The notes under the pieces were generated by a model. It had not been told where the DNA came from and did no database searches. It saw nothing but the letters and a program-made list of their open reading frames with translations. This document shows, in pieces, positions 6,467 to 13,791 of a DNA stretch of 28,424 nt. The first letter of the stretch is position 1, and every line of letters starts with the position of its first letter. The position numbers were made by a program, and so were the translations under genes. This DNA is from JANMDR01 sp031376425 (lineage in GTDB: Bacteria; Pseudomonadota; Gammaproteobacteria; Burkholderiales; Usitatibacteraceae): positions 1 through 28,424 of the forward strand of contig JANMDR010000022.1 in the NCBI GenBank assembly GCA_031376425.1. The letters run 5' to 3'.

Positions 6467-6672
6467 ATTCAGCGGCCACGATCACGGCTTGGAGGCATAC
6501 GGGTTTTTGCGAGACTTCCGTTTAGAGAGATCGTATTCTGTTTTCCTGTGTGTCCACCTCGGTAGAACGCGTTTTCACGCTTGGTTACCTTTCGAGCCGA
6601 ATTATTGCAGATAGCCGCACTGGACGTGAAACTTAAAAACAGGATTTTCAGGGCGCCGCCTTGATTACAACG

Positions 6673-6969
6673 TTAGGTTTCTGTTGGCAATACAAGCAAA
6701 CGCTCGCTTCGCCACACCCTAATAACTTTGATTGTATTGGTATCTCTCTGATAAACCACGCGAAACGGTTTATGTATTATTTCCCTAATATGTTCCTGCT
6801 CAAATTCTGGCACAACTCTGCCAATATCTGGATGTTCTAACAATACTTCAATGTGCTTAATTATTGCTCTGGAAAATTTAATGCCAATGTCTGGAACACC
6901 TTGATCGCTGTAATAAGCAACAATACTTTGAAGGTCATTAAATGCTGATTTTGAAACGCTGATTTTCAT
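6673..6969 (-). CDS. parE: ParE/RelE-family toxin
   Basis: The protein has 98 residues. It has the ParE/RelE layout: an N-terminal strand, a helix with AFNDLQSIVAYYSDQG, a second helix (AIIKHIEVLLEHPDIGR), then IREIIHKPFRVVYQRDTNTIKVIRVWRSERL, the conserved strands with R.L and YR-type residues. ParE members poison gyrase while RelE members cut mRNA; sequence alone does not decide here, and the gene symbol is nominal. It directly abuts the antitoxin gene. Its stop lies in a GTTAGGT box (6672-6678), a candidate attC edge. Confidence 0.85.
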   Translation of the reverse strand: MKISVSKSAFNDLQSIVAYYSDQGVPDIGIKFSRAIIKHIEVLLEHPDIGRVVPEFEQEHIREIIHKPFRVVYQRDTNTIKVIRVWRSERLLVLPTET

Positions 6970-7248
6970 TTATTTAATGCCCAAACCTTTTTTTACCTCC
7001 GCTAGGCTCATCGTATTATTTTGCTTAATATCCATAAGCCCTTGGGCAACAGCCTTCACAAAGGCAAGTTCTTCACGATTTTTTTCGTAACCTTCTAGGT
7101 CTTGTACCACCGCTATTCCCCGGCCGCGACTGGTCAGCAAAATGGGTCTGCGTGTTTCTTTTGCCTGATTTACGACCTTACCCGGATTAATTTTGAGGTC
7201 TTTGAGCGGGATCACATCTTCCGAAAATTTAGTTTGCATAACGGTCAC
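6970..7248 (-). CDS. Phd/YefM-family antitoxin
   Basis: The protein has 92 residues. VIPLKDLKINPGKVVNQAKETRRPILLTSRGRGIAVVQDLEGYE is the classical Phd/YefM dimerisation and DNA-binding region, followed by a toxin-binding tail rich in Lys. An alternative start is the Met at residue 4 (7239). It comes before its toxin, with no gap between the genes, and has its own promoter (7269-7298). It neutralises the ParE/RelE-type toxin and probably represses the operon. Confidence 0.85.
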   Translation of the reverse strand: MTVMQTKFSEDVIPLKDLKINPGKVVNQAKETRRPILLTSRGRGIAVVQDLEGYEKNREELAFVKAVAQGLMDIKQNNTMSLAEVKKGLGIK

Positions 7249-7268
7249 CTCAAATATTTTATGGTCAC

Positions 7269-7298
7269 TTTATAGCACCCGTTATCAGCACCTGTCAA
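7269..7298 (-). promoter_or_regulatory. Phd/ParE operon promoter
   Basis: On the minus strand TTGACA (7298-7293), an 18-nt spacer and TATAAA (7274-7269) are close to the sigma70 consensus and sit about 20 nt before the antitoxin ATG. GGTCAC is repeated on the plus strand near 7244 and 7263, a possible operator. An ATTAGGT box (7308-7302) marks the cassette edge just upstream. Confidence 0.65.
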
Positions 7299-7335
7299 TA
7301 AACCTAATGTTCGACGTAAGGGGTGGATAGATTAC

Positions 7336-7423
7336 GTCGAGACTGGTTGAAACGTTGTGCTATGCGGGCTCCATTAAACTGCTGCACCATGATTGGGTAC
7401 GAATTAGCCACTAGTGTCTCGAC
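7336..7423. repeat. Inverted repeat at the edge of the cassette block
   Basis: GTCGAGAC (7336-7343) is repeated inverted as GTCTCGAC (7416-7423), 88 nt end to end, with partly pairing inner flanks (TGGTT and the ACTAGTGGC side). The geometry recalls an attC or attI arm pair, but the RYYYAAC/GTTRRRY boxes are missing. It is the last minus-strand-associated structure before the helicase. Confidence 0.35.
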
Positions 7424-7528
7424 ACCTATGCCACCCCCATTTCTTTCAAATGTAATGTAATACTTTAAGAAAGTACGGGCTTTTTTGGCCGACTTAGCGT
7501 AATATGCGCATCTGTTGCACCGCAGCAA

Positions 7529-7863
7529 TCATTTTAAGTTGCGGTTTTGTTGTAAATGTTCATCGACTCACCCCCTATTGAATCTGAAGTAATTTATTGA
7601 TTCATTGGCTTTCTCCCACTTACTGGGAATGTGCCTACATTAGCTCTAGCGCTAATGTTTGTACCGAGCTAGGAGTGCGCCGATGGTTTGGCGTGTCACC
7701 TTAGTCTGCGTGTACTCGAAATCTGAAGTATCCGCTTATTGCTATGCCGTTCCGAAAACGGCGGGCGTGCCATTTTTATAGTTTGTTGTTCGCCACTTTA
7801 AATGCGAGCAGCGCGTAGCTGTCCCGTCGGAACGGGAGAGCTGGATATTTTTTAGGATTTTTT
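7529..7863 (+). promoter_or_regulatory. Long hairpin-rich region upstream of the helicase
   Basis: About 335 nt without a convincing gene. It contains three stems: ACATTAGC/GCTAATGT (7637-7658, 6-nt loop), GCCGTT/AACGGC (7746-7762) and AGCT..CCCGT/ACGGG..AGCT (7817-7842), the last only 20 nt before the ATG. AATCTGAAGTA occurs twice, at 7581 and 7720. Long structured leaders are known for cold-shock helicase mRNAs, so this may be a regulatory 5' UTR. I see no clear promoter in it. Confidence 0.5.
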
Positions 7864-9855
7864 ATGTTATTTGCTGAACTTGAATTAGCCCAACCCATTC
7901 TTGATGCGGTTACTGCCGCCGGTTACGAAACCGCCACCCCCGTGCAAGCGCGCGCCATTCCTGAAGTTTTAGCGGGCCGCGATGTGCTCGTGTCTTCGCA
8001 AACTGGTAGCGGCAAAACCGCTGCGTTTATGTTGCCCGCTTTGCATAAGCTTTCTACTCCGCATGCTGAAGCCGGCCGTGGCCCGCGCGTATTGGTGCTT
8101 ACCCCTACACGCGAACTGGCAATGCAGGTAACTAAAGCCGCTGAAACTTACGGCAAAAATTTGCGCCGCATTAAAGTCATGTCCATCGTTGGTGGCATGC
8201 CTTATCCGCTACAAAACCGCATGCTTAAAGCCGGTGTGGATATTATGGTGGCTACACCTGGCCGTTTGTTGGATCAGATGAATTCTGGCCGTATTGATTT
8301 TTCGCGTCTTGAAATGTTGGTGCTTGACGAAGCCGACCGTATGTTGGACATGGGCTTTTCTGAAGATTTAGAATCCATCGTTTCGCAAGTGCCAAGCACA
8401 CGCCAAACTATGTTGTTCTCGGCCACGTTTGAGCATTCCGTTATTCGCCTTGCCAACAATATGTTGCAAGACCCAATTCGTATTGAAGTAGACACCGCGC
8501 AAACCCGTCACGACAATATCGAACAGCGCCTGCATTATGCAGACGACATGGGCCATAAAAATCGCCTGCTTGACCATATTTTGAATGACGCTGAATTAAA
8601 ACAAGCGATTGTTTTCACGTCTACAAAACGCGCTGCTGATGATTTAGCTAATGCGCTATCTGATCACGGCCATTCTGCCGCAGCATTGCATGGCGATATG
8701 AAACAAGGCGCACGTACCCGCACATTAACTGCGTTGCGTCGCGGTGGGCTACGTGTATTGGTAGCTACTGACGTTGCCGCTCGCGGTATTGACGTACAGG
8801 GTATCACCCATGTTATTAACTATGATTTGCCGCGCCAAGCGGAAGATTATGTACACCGCATTGGCCGTACTGGTCGCGCAGGCCGCGATGGTATTGCGAT
8901 TAGCTTTGCCAATGTGCGTGAGCAGTTTCAGGTAAAGGTCATTGAGCGTTTTACGGCGCAAAATATTCCCGTGCACACCATTGAAGGTTTAGAGCCTAAG
9001 CAAAAAATTGAATCAAAACCAGCACGCGCTAATCGTGGCGGCGGCTTTGGCTCAGGTAATAACACTGGCCGTGGCTTTAATGACAGAAATGGCAGCAGTG
9101 GCAATGGTTACGGCAACAAACCTTCATTTGGTGGCGGTCGCTTTGATCGTTCCAACGAGAGATCGGGCGAACGTTCTTTTGATCGCTCTGCAGAGCGCAC
9201 ATTCGATAAGCCAGTGTATGCAGATCGTGCGACAACTGGTGCCTCGGCTGGTTTTAGTAACGCCGCTAATACTGCTAACCGCAATTTCGCCAAACCGGCA
9301 GAGCGTACTTTTGCTGACCGTGGTGAGCGGGCTGAACGCGTTGAACGTACTGAGCGCCCAGCAGCAACCTTTAGTAAACCAGCAGAACGTGAATTTACGA
9401 AGCCTGCTTTTTCGGCAGAACGCACGTTTAACAAGCCGTTCAACAAAGAATTTGATCGCGCTACACCACGTTCTTTTGACAAGCCTGCAGGCAAGTCTTT
9501 CGATAAGCCTTACACCAAAACATTCGCAAAGCCTTTTGAGCGTAGCGAGCGCGGTGTATCAGCATCGGGTGCTGGCTATGCTGGAAAAAACCATGATGGC
9601 GCTCAAAACAACGCTAAACGCTTTGATGCAAATGTACCGCGTGAAGCCACAAACCGTAGCGGCAAGCCATCTGAAAAATTTGGTTCCGGCTTTGGTTCTA
9701 ACTTTGTTAAGCCAGCAAATACTGGCTTTTCCAAAGCTTCTGACGTAAAAAAACCAAGCACCAACACGGATTTCAGCGCGCCACCAGCAGGCTACAAACC
9801 AAAGCGTGATTGGGATACCCACGCTAAGGTTGCTAATAAAAAACTAGCTGCTTAA
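7864..9855 (+). CDS. rhlE: RhlE-type DEAD-box RNA helicase
   Basis: The protein has 663 residues. All helicase motifs are present in order: Q motif (F at 3, TPVQARAIP), SQTGSGKT near 45-52, PTRELA, TPGRLLD, DEAD at 155-158, SAT, IVFTSTK, TDVAARGID and HRIGRTGRAG near 332. From about 375 to the end stretches a low-complexity tail rich in Gly, Ser, Arg, Phe and Lys with SFDKP/ERTF-type repeats, probably disordered and RNA-binding. Such helicases remodel RNA during cold adaptation, ribosome assembly or decay. The ribosome site is weak (TTAGGA). A plus-strand ORF in another frame over the tail is a shadow. Confidence 0.93.
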   Translation: MLFAELELAQPILDAVTAAGYETATPVQARAIPEVLAGRDVLVSSQTGSGKTAAFMLPALHKLSTPHAEAGRGPRVLVLTPTRELAMQVTKAAETYGKNLRRIKVMSIVGGMPYPLQNRMLKAGVDIMVATPGRLLDQMNSGRIDFSRLEMLVLDEADRMLDMGFSEDLESIVSQVPSTRQTMLFSATFEHSVIRLANNMLQDPIRIEVDTAQTRHDNIEQRLHYADDMGHKNRLLDHILNDAELKQAIVFTSTKRAADDLANALSDHGHSAAALHGDMKQGARTRTLTALRRGGLRVLVATDVAARGIDVQGITHVINYDLPRQAEDYVHRIGRTGRAGRDGIAISFANVREQFQVKVIERFTAQNIPVHTIEGLEPKQKIESKPARANRGGGFGSGNNTGRGFNDRNGSSGNGYGNKPSFGGGRFDRSNERSGERSFDRSAERTFDKPVYADRATTGASAGFSNAANTANRNFAKPAERTFADRGERAERVERTERPAATFSKPAEREFTKPAFSAERTFNKPFNKEFDRATPRSFDKPAGKSFDKPYTKTFAKPFERSERGVSASGAGYAGKNHDGAQNNAKRFDANVPREATNRSGKPSEKFGSGFGSNFVKPANTGFSKASDVKKPSTNTDFSAPPAGYKPKRDWDTHAKVANKKLAA

Positions 9856-9899
9856 GTTTAAGAACAGTCAAAACTCAAGAACGGTTATTGAGCAGCACC

Positions 9900-9937
9900 A
9901 AAACCCCGCAACGGCATAACGCTGTTGCGGGGTTTTT
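9900..9937 (+). terminator. Rho-independent terminator of the helicase gene
   Basis: ACCCCGCAAC pairs with GTTGCGGGGT around a small loop, followed by TTTTT, 45 nt after the stop codon. Confidence 0.9.
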
Positions 9938-10015
9938 ACTTCCTGCTGTGCCTATTTTTGTAGCAACAAGTATCATCGCGTATCATCAGGTATCCCTTTG
10001 TGCCAAAATCATCGT

Positions 10016-10043
10016 GGAGATGCCCTAAAATAGGCCATCTCCA
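10016..10043 (+). repeat. Small hairpin repeat, copy 1
   Basis: GGAGATG pairs with CATCTCC around CCC...GG. The 27 nt from 10017 match the minus strand of 15491-15517 at 23 positions, so this is one of two copies of a mobile-looking hairpin. A second hairpin, ATTGCAT/ATGCAAT (10043-10060), follows at once. Confidence 0.6.
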
Positions 10044-10093
10044 TTGCATTTATATGCAATAATTTAACCCTCTAACTTATCGAGATTCTGATT

Positions 10094-11017
10094 ATGCTCA
10101 ACTTCATTATTCGCAACTTAAGCGCCATCGCCTTGGCGTCTTTCTGTGGTTTATCAAGCAACCAAGCCATCGCCAATATAAGTGATGCGCAAAAAAAAGC
10201 AGTCACTATCACTGTCACTCAAAATACTGGCGCTGAATACGCCATCACCGTTGATTTAGCGAAGCAGCGCTATCGCTTCATCACCACGGTAGCTGAATAT
10301 GAAAATCCAGAATCACTCGCTAAACAAAAAGCGCTGATGGGTTGGGTAGGTAACTATTTATTTGTACGCCAACAATGCGGTGGTACTTATGAATGGCGTT
10401 GCGTGGTGGATCAGGTATTTACCGTTGATGCTACAAAACTTGTGCATCTAGGTGCGGTTGAAAGCAGTGCCTGTACCACACTCGGGTGTAGCTATGATTC
10501 TAAGAGTGGCGTCTTTACCGACATTTACGACGGTTTGCAAACCAACCCTGTTACCGGTGATGTAGATGCGCCACCGTTGCGCATTGCTAGGCGCGTAGAA
10601 AAACACACTTTAGTTAGTGACCTTGATGCCACCTGGGCGATGAATACCGCCGCATACGATACCGCATTGGCCTGCCTAAATCATGTTGCCAATAATGGCT
10701 TTGCCACGCCCTGCGCCGATAAAATGAGCCCGTGGACGGCAATAGTGAGTGCTGCTAAATTAACGCACTACACTGGCAGAACCGCAAAGCGCGCCGCTTT
10801 ATTCGATATCTTAGGCAAAGCCTATTGCGAAAAATCCGCTGATTCGCGTTGCGGCTTCCGCGTTGCCGGTGCGAAAGATCATTTCTCACGGTTTGCCGTT
10901 GGTGATGCACCAAAATATATGCCATCACCTGTAGCCAGCATTGATTTAAATACCGTACAAGCGCCAACGCAAATGGTGCAGCCGATGCAAAAGGGCAAGA
11001 CGATTCAGTTGAAATAG
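10094..11017 (+). CDS. Exported protein of unknown function
   Basis: The protein has 307 residues. The N-terminus (hydrophobic residues 4-20, then SNQAIA) is a probable Sec signal peptide, so the mature protein is periplasmic or secreted. It contains eight Cys in the mature part, including QQCGG, WRC, SACTTLGC and AYCEK...RC, which suggests disulfides. No family is recognised. It is preceded by two tandem hairpins and no obvious promoter, and converges on the MORN/C13 gene with only 19 nt between the stops. Confidence 0.7.
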   Translation: MLNFIIRNLSAIALASFCGLSSNQAIANISDAQKKAVTITVTQNTGAEYAITVDLAKQRYRFITTVAEYENPESLAKQKALMGWVGNYLFVRQQCGGTYEWRCVVDQVFTVDATKLVHLGAVESSACTTLGCSYDSKSGVFTDIYDGLQTNPVTGDVDAPPLRIARRVEKHTLVSDLDATWAMNTAAYDTALACLNHVANNGFATPCADKMSPWTAIVSAAKLTHYTGRTAKRAALFDILGKAYCEKSADSRCGFRVAGAKDHFSRFAVGDAPKYMPSPVASIDLNTVQAPTQMVQPMQKGKTIQLK

Positions 11018-11036
11018 TTTTAACGCGAGCACGACC

Positions 11037-12836
11037 TTACTTCACCGCATTGCGTGCCTTCCACCAGCTCTCCAGCACCGGTGTAATTTTCTTGCCCGCA
11101 TAAATTTGCGGTAAGGATGGCTGCCCTTCATCTTCGCTATTGTCAGTTTTATCGCTTCTAAAATTGCGTACGGCGTTGGCAATTTGGCTCGCGGCTTTAG
11201 TCACGACAAGAATAGGATTAGTTACTGGCGGCGCTATTTTTAAGCGCTTGCGGCGGGCTTCTAAATAGTCACTATTCTTTTTAGCGAGCACAAAATCTCG
11301 TCCTTCCCATTCACTAATGATAATTTTTGCCCGCGCAAAAGCATCTTCAAACGAGGTGCTTTTGGGCAATGCTTCTTTAAAAAACGCGCGGCCAAAATAG
11401 GTAAAATTATTTTCAGTAGCGCAACCAAATGAATTGCGGTCGCGTCTTGCTGCGGTCAAAATTAAATGATTTTCGTTTTCTAGCGAATCAATAAAACCGC
11501 CCGAATAACATGCCGAAATAACAATCACTTTATGGCGAATACCGGTGCTCTCCAACATACTCGCCAATGTTTTTGCTGGAAGATCGCTAATTTCTATCGA
11601 CGGATGCCGTAGGCTAAATTCATGATCACGCGAACCGTGGCTGGTCATAAACAAAAATAAAATATCGTTTTGCTTATCCATTTTTTTAGCGATGGCATCC
11701 AGTGCACGCTGCATACTTATTTTATTTGCGATCGGTAACGTAGCCGTAGATTCAGCACTATTTACGAGTATAACGGTATGCCCAGTGGTGGCAAAGTTCT
11801 GCTCAAATTGCTTTGCTACGGTTTGCACTTCACGACGAAAAACTTCCATGCCGCCGTCACCTGCTATACCTAAAAAATACATATTGGCTTGGTTTGGGCT
11901 ACGCGGTTTTAGCGCGTCAAATTGCGCTTGCAAAAGTGCGGTCTGGTTGTAGAGCAGCTTTTCATTCGTCAGTTTTTCTTCTTTGATATTGGGATCAGAA
12001 AACTGCCCGTTAAGCCATATCCCTTTTTGCTCTTTAGTCCCATCCTCCCGCGGTTCTTTTAGCGTTAAAACACCTTCGCCATCAAATTTTCCGCGCCGGA
12101 AATTACCTATATAAACATCACCGTTTGCATAGGTAAATGTGCCTTTACCATGGGGGTATTGATACTGCATTTCACCGACGTAGCGCGTGCCATCAAGCTG
12201 CGTCATTTGCCCTTCGCCCTCAAGGCTATTGGCCTTAAAGTTACCGGTATAAACATCTCCAGTTTCAGTTTCTAAACGACCTTTGCCGTGAAAGCTTGAC
12301 GCTTTAAACTCACCCTCATAACTATCGCCTTTTGCGCCTACATATAAACCCACACCTTCTAATTTGCCAGCACTAAAAACACCTTCATATCTGCTGTTTT
12401 TGTTGATGGTTAACACGCCCTCGCCCGCAAATTGCCCATCCACAAAGCCACCCGTATATTCAACGCCATCCATGCGCACGCTTTTGCCCTTGCCGTTGGC
12501 TATACCGCGCGCATACATGCCTTCATGGCGATTGCCATTGGCATCAGTAAACTTGCCCTCGCCATGCATCATGCCTTGCACAAAACTGCCTTCGTAGCGG
12601 CGTTTATCCGGCCACGTTAAAGTACCTTCGCCTTCAAATTTGCCGTCTTTCATCTGGCCGATATAGATGCTGCCGTCAGCATTGGTGATAGTAGTTTTGC
12701 CCAGTAAGCTATTGAATATGGTACTTGGAGAAACGCTATTTTCAGGGGTTTCCAACTTACTTGTTTGATCTGCGCACGCACTGGTGACCAGCAAAGCTGA
12801 TAACAACAATCCCCAAGATAGGCGCGATATCAACAT
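11037..12836 (-). CDS. MORN-repeat and C13-peptidase lipoprotein
   Basis: The protein has 599 residues. A signal peptide ends in LLVTSAC, a plausible lipobox, so the protein is probably membrane-anchored. Nine MORN repeats (Y.G.F..G...G.G....) fill about residues 50-260, then a linker. Residues 310-500 form a caspase-fold peptidase of family C13 (legumain-like): MTSHGS carries the catalytic His, ISACYSGGF the catalytic Cys, followed by ILTAARRDRNSFGC and a FTYFGRAFF segment. The start is the ATG at 12836, one base after the lgt stop, rather than the upstream TTG. Cotranscription with lgt fits a lipoprotein. Substrates are unknown. Confidence 0.85.
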   Translation of the reverse strand: MLISRLSWGLLLSALLVTSACADQTSKLETPENSVSPSTIFNSLLGKTTITNADGSIYIGQMKDGKFEGEGTLTWPDKRRYEGSFVQGMMHGEGKFTDANGNRHEGMYARGIANGKGKSVRMDGVEYTGGFVDGQFAGEGVLTINKNSRYEGVFSAGKLEGVGLYVGAKGDSYEGEFKASSFHGKGRLETETGDVYTGNFKANSLEGEGQMTQLDGTRYVGEMQYQYPHGKGTFTYANGDVYIGNFRRGKFDGEGVLTLKEPREDGTKEQKGIWLNGQFSDPNIKEEKLTNEKLLYNQTALLQAQFDALKPRSPNQANMYFLGIAGDGGMEVFRREVQTVAKQFEQNFATTGHTVILVNSAESTATLPIANKISMQRALDAIAKKMDKQNDILFLFMTSHGSRDHEFSLRHPSIEISDLPAKTLASMLESTGIRHKVIVISACYSGGFIDSLENENHLILTAARRDRNSFGCATENNFTYFGRAFFKEALPKSTSFEDAFARAKIIISEWEGRDFVLAKKNSDYLEARRKRLKIAPPVTNPILVVTKAASQIANAVRNFRSDKTDNSEDEGQPSLPQIYAGKKITPVLESWWKARNAVK

Positions 12837-12837
12837 A

Positions 12838-13656
12838 CTAAGCACCAATCTTTATGCCTGCCTGCCCGCGCCGCTTAAACATAATTAGCAGCGCAAAACC
12901 AATAATAATCATCGGCATACATAGCCACTGCCCCATGGATAGGCCAAAGCCTAATAAGCCTAAAAAGTCATCCGGCTGACGCGCAAATTCTGCGAAAAAT
13001 CTTAAGGTGCCATAGCCTAATAAAAACGTAGCTGACACAACGCCAAGCGGTTGCTTGCGGCGTGCCACAAGCCACACAATAATAAATAACACCACACCTT
13101 CTAGTAAGAAGTTATAGAGTTGCGAAGGATGGCGTGCCGTAGGCAGTTTATCTATATTCGGAAACCACATTGCCCACGGCCAGGTTTGCGGGTTAGTAAT
13201 ACGGCCGGGTAATTCAGCATTTATAAAATTACCCATACGCCCTGCGGCCAAACCAGTTGGCACAAGCGGTGCAATAAAATCTGTAATTTGCAGAAAGCTT
13301 TTACCGTTGTTACGGCCCCACAGCCACATGGCGAGCAGCACACCTAAAAAACCGCCATGAAACGACATTCCGCCCTGCCATACATAAAAAATTTCAATAG
13401 GGTGCGCTAAATAGTAGCTGGTTTGGTAAAACGCCACATAGCCAAGCCGCCCGCCCAGAACCACGCCAAAAACACCGTAAAGCAGAATGTCATCAAGCTG
13501 GTTTTTTACAAAGCCTAAATCTGCACGCTGTTTGCAGCGGATATGGCCCAGCACTAAAAACAGCACAAAAGCGGCAACATAGGTTAAACCATACCAGTGC
13601 ACGGCGAGTGGGCCAAGGGATATGGCAATGGGGTCGAATTGTGGATGAGTTAGCAT
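12838..13656 (-). CDS. lgt: Prolipoprotein diacylglyceryl transferase
   Basis: The protein has 272 residues, the usual length. It transfers a diacylglyceryl group from phosphatidylglycerol to the lipobox Cys of prolipoproteins at the inner membrane. Seven or so membrane helices, HWYGL near the N-terminus, MSFHGGFLG at about 97-105 and the signature GRMGNFINAELPGR near 140 are all present. It is followed after one base by the MORN/C13 lipoprotein gene. It is divergent from ilvD, an arrangement common in betaproteobacteria. Confidence 0.96.
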   Translation of the reverse strand: MLTHPQFDPIAISLGPLAVHWYGLTYVAAFVLFLVLGHIRCKQRADLGFVKNQLDDILLYGVFGVVLGGRLGYVAFYQTSYYLAHPIEIFYVWQGGMSFHGGFLGVLLAMWLWGRNNGKSFLQITDFIAPLVPTGLAAGRMGNFINAELPGRITNPQTWPWAMWFPNIDKLPTARHPSQLYNFLLEGVVLFIIVWLVARRKQPLGVVSATFLLGYGTLRFFAEFARQPDDFLGLLGFGLSMGQWLCMPMIIIGFALLIMFKRRGQAGIKIGA

Positions 13657-13791
13657 TAGTTTTTACCTTGTTTTGATCGCGTACACGCTACTTTAGCAGT
13701 ACGTTAGCGCTAGATGAGGCACCAGTTAGTAATGTAGTATAGCGGGTGAAGTAATCTCCCATTTATTTGCCAATTTTTGCAGGAAATTTCC

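Noticed and set aside
7304..7528. Minus-strand ORF of 74 codons beyond the Phd/ParE cassette
   Set aside because: It spans the inverted repeat at 7336-7423, has no clear ribosome site or family motif, and could be chance. Left open as a possible remnant.
9008..9748. 246-codon plus-strand ORF in the helicase tail
   Set aside because: It is an alternative frame across the repetitive tail; the repeats themselves produce the long open frame.
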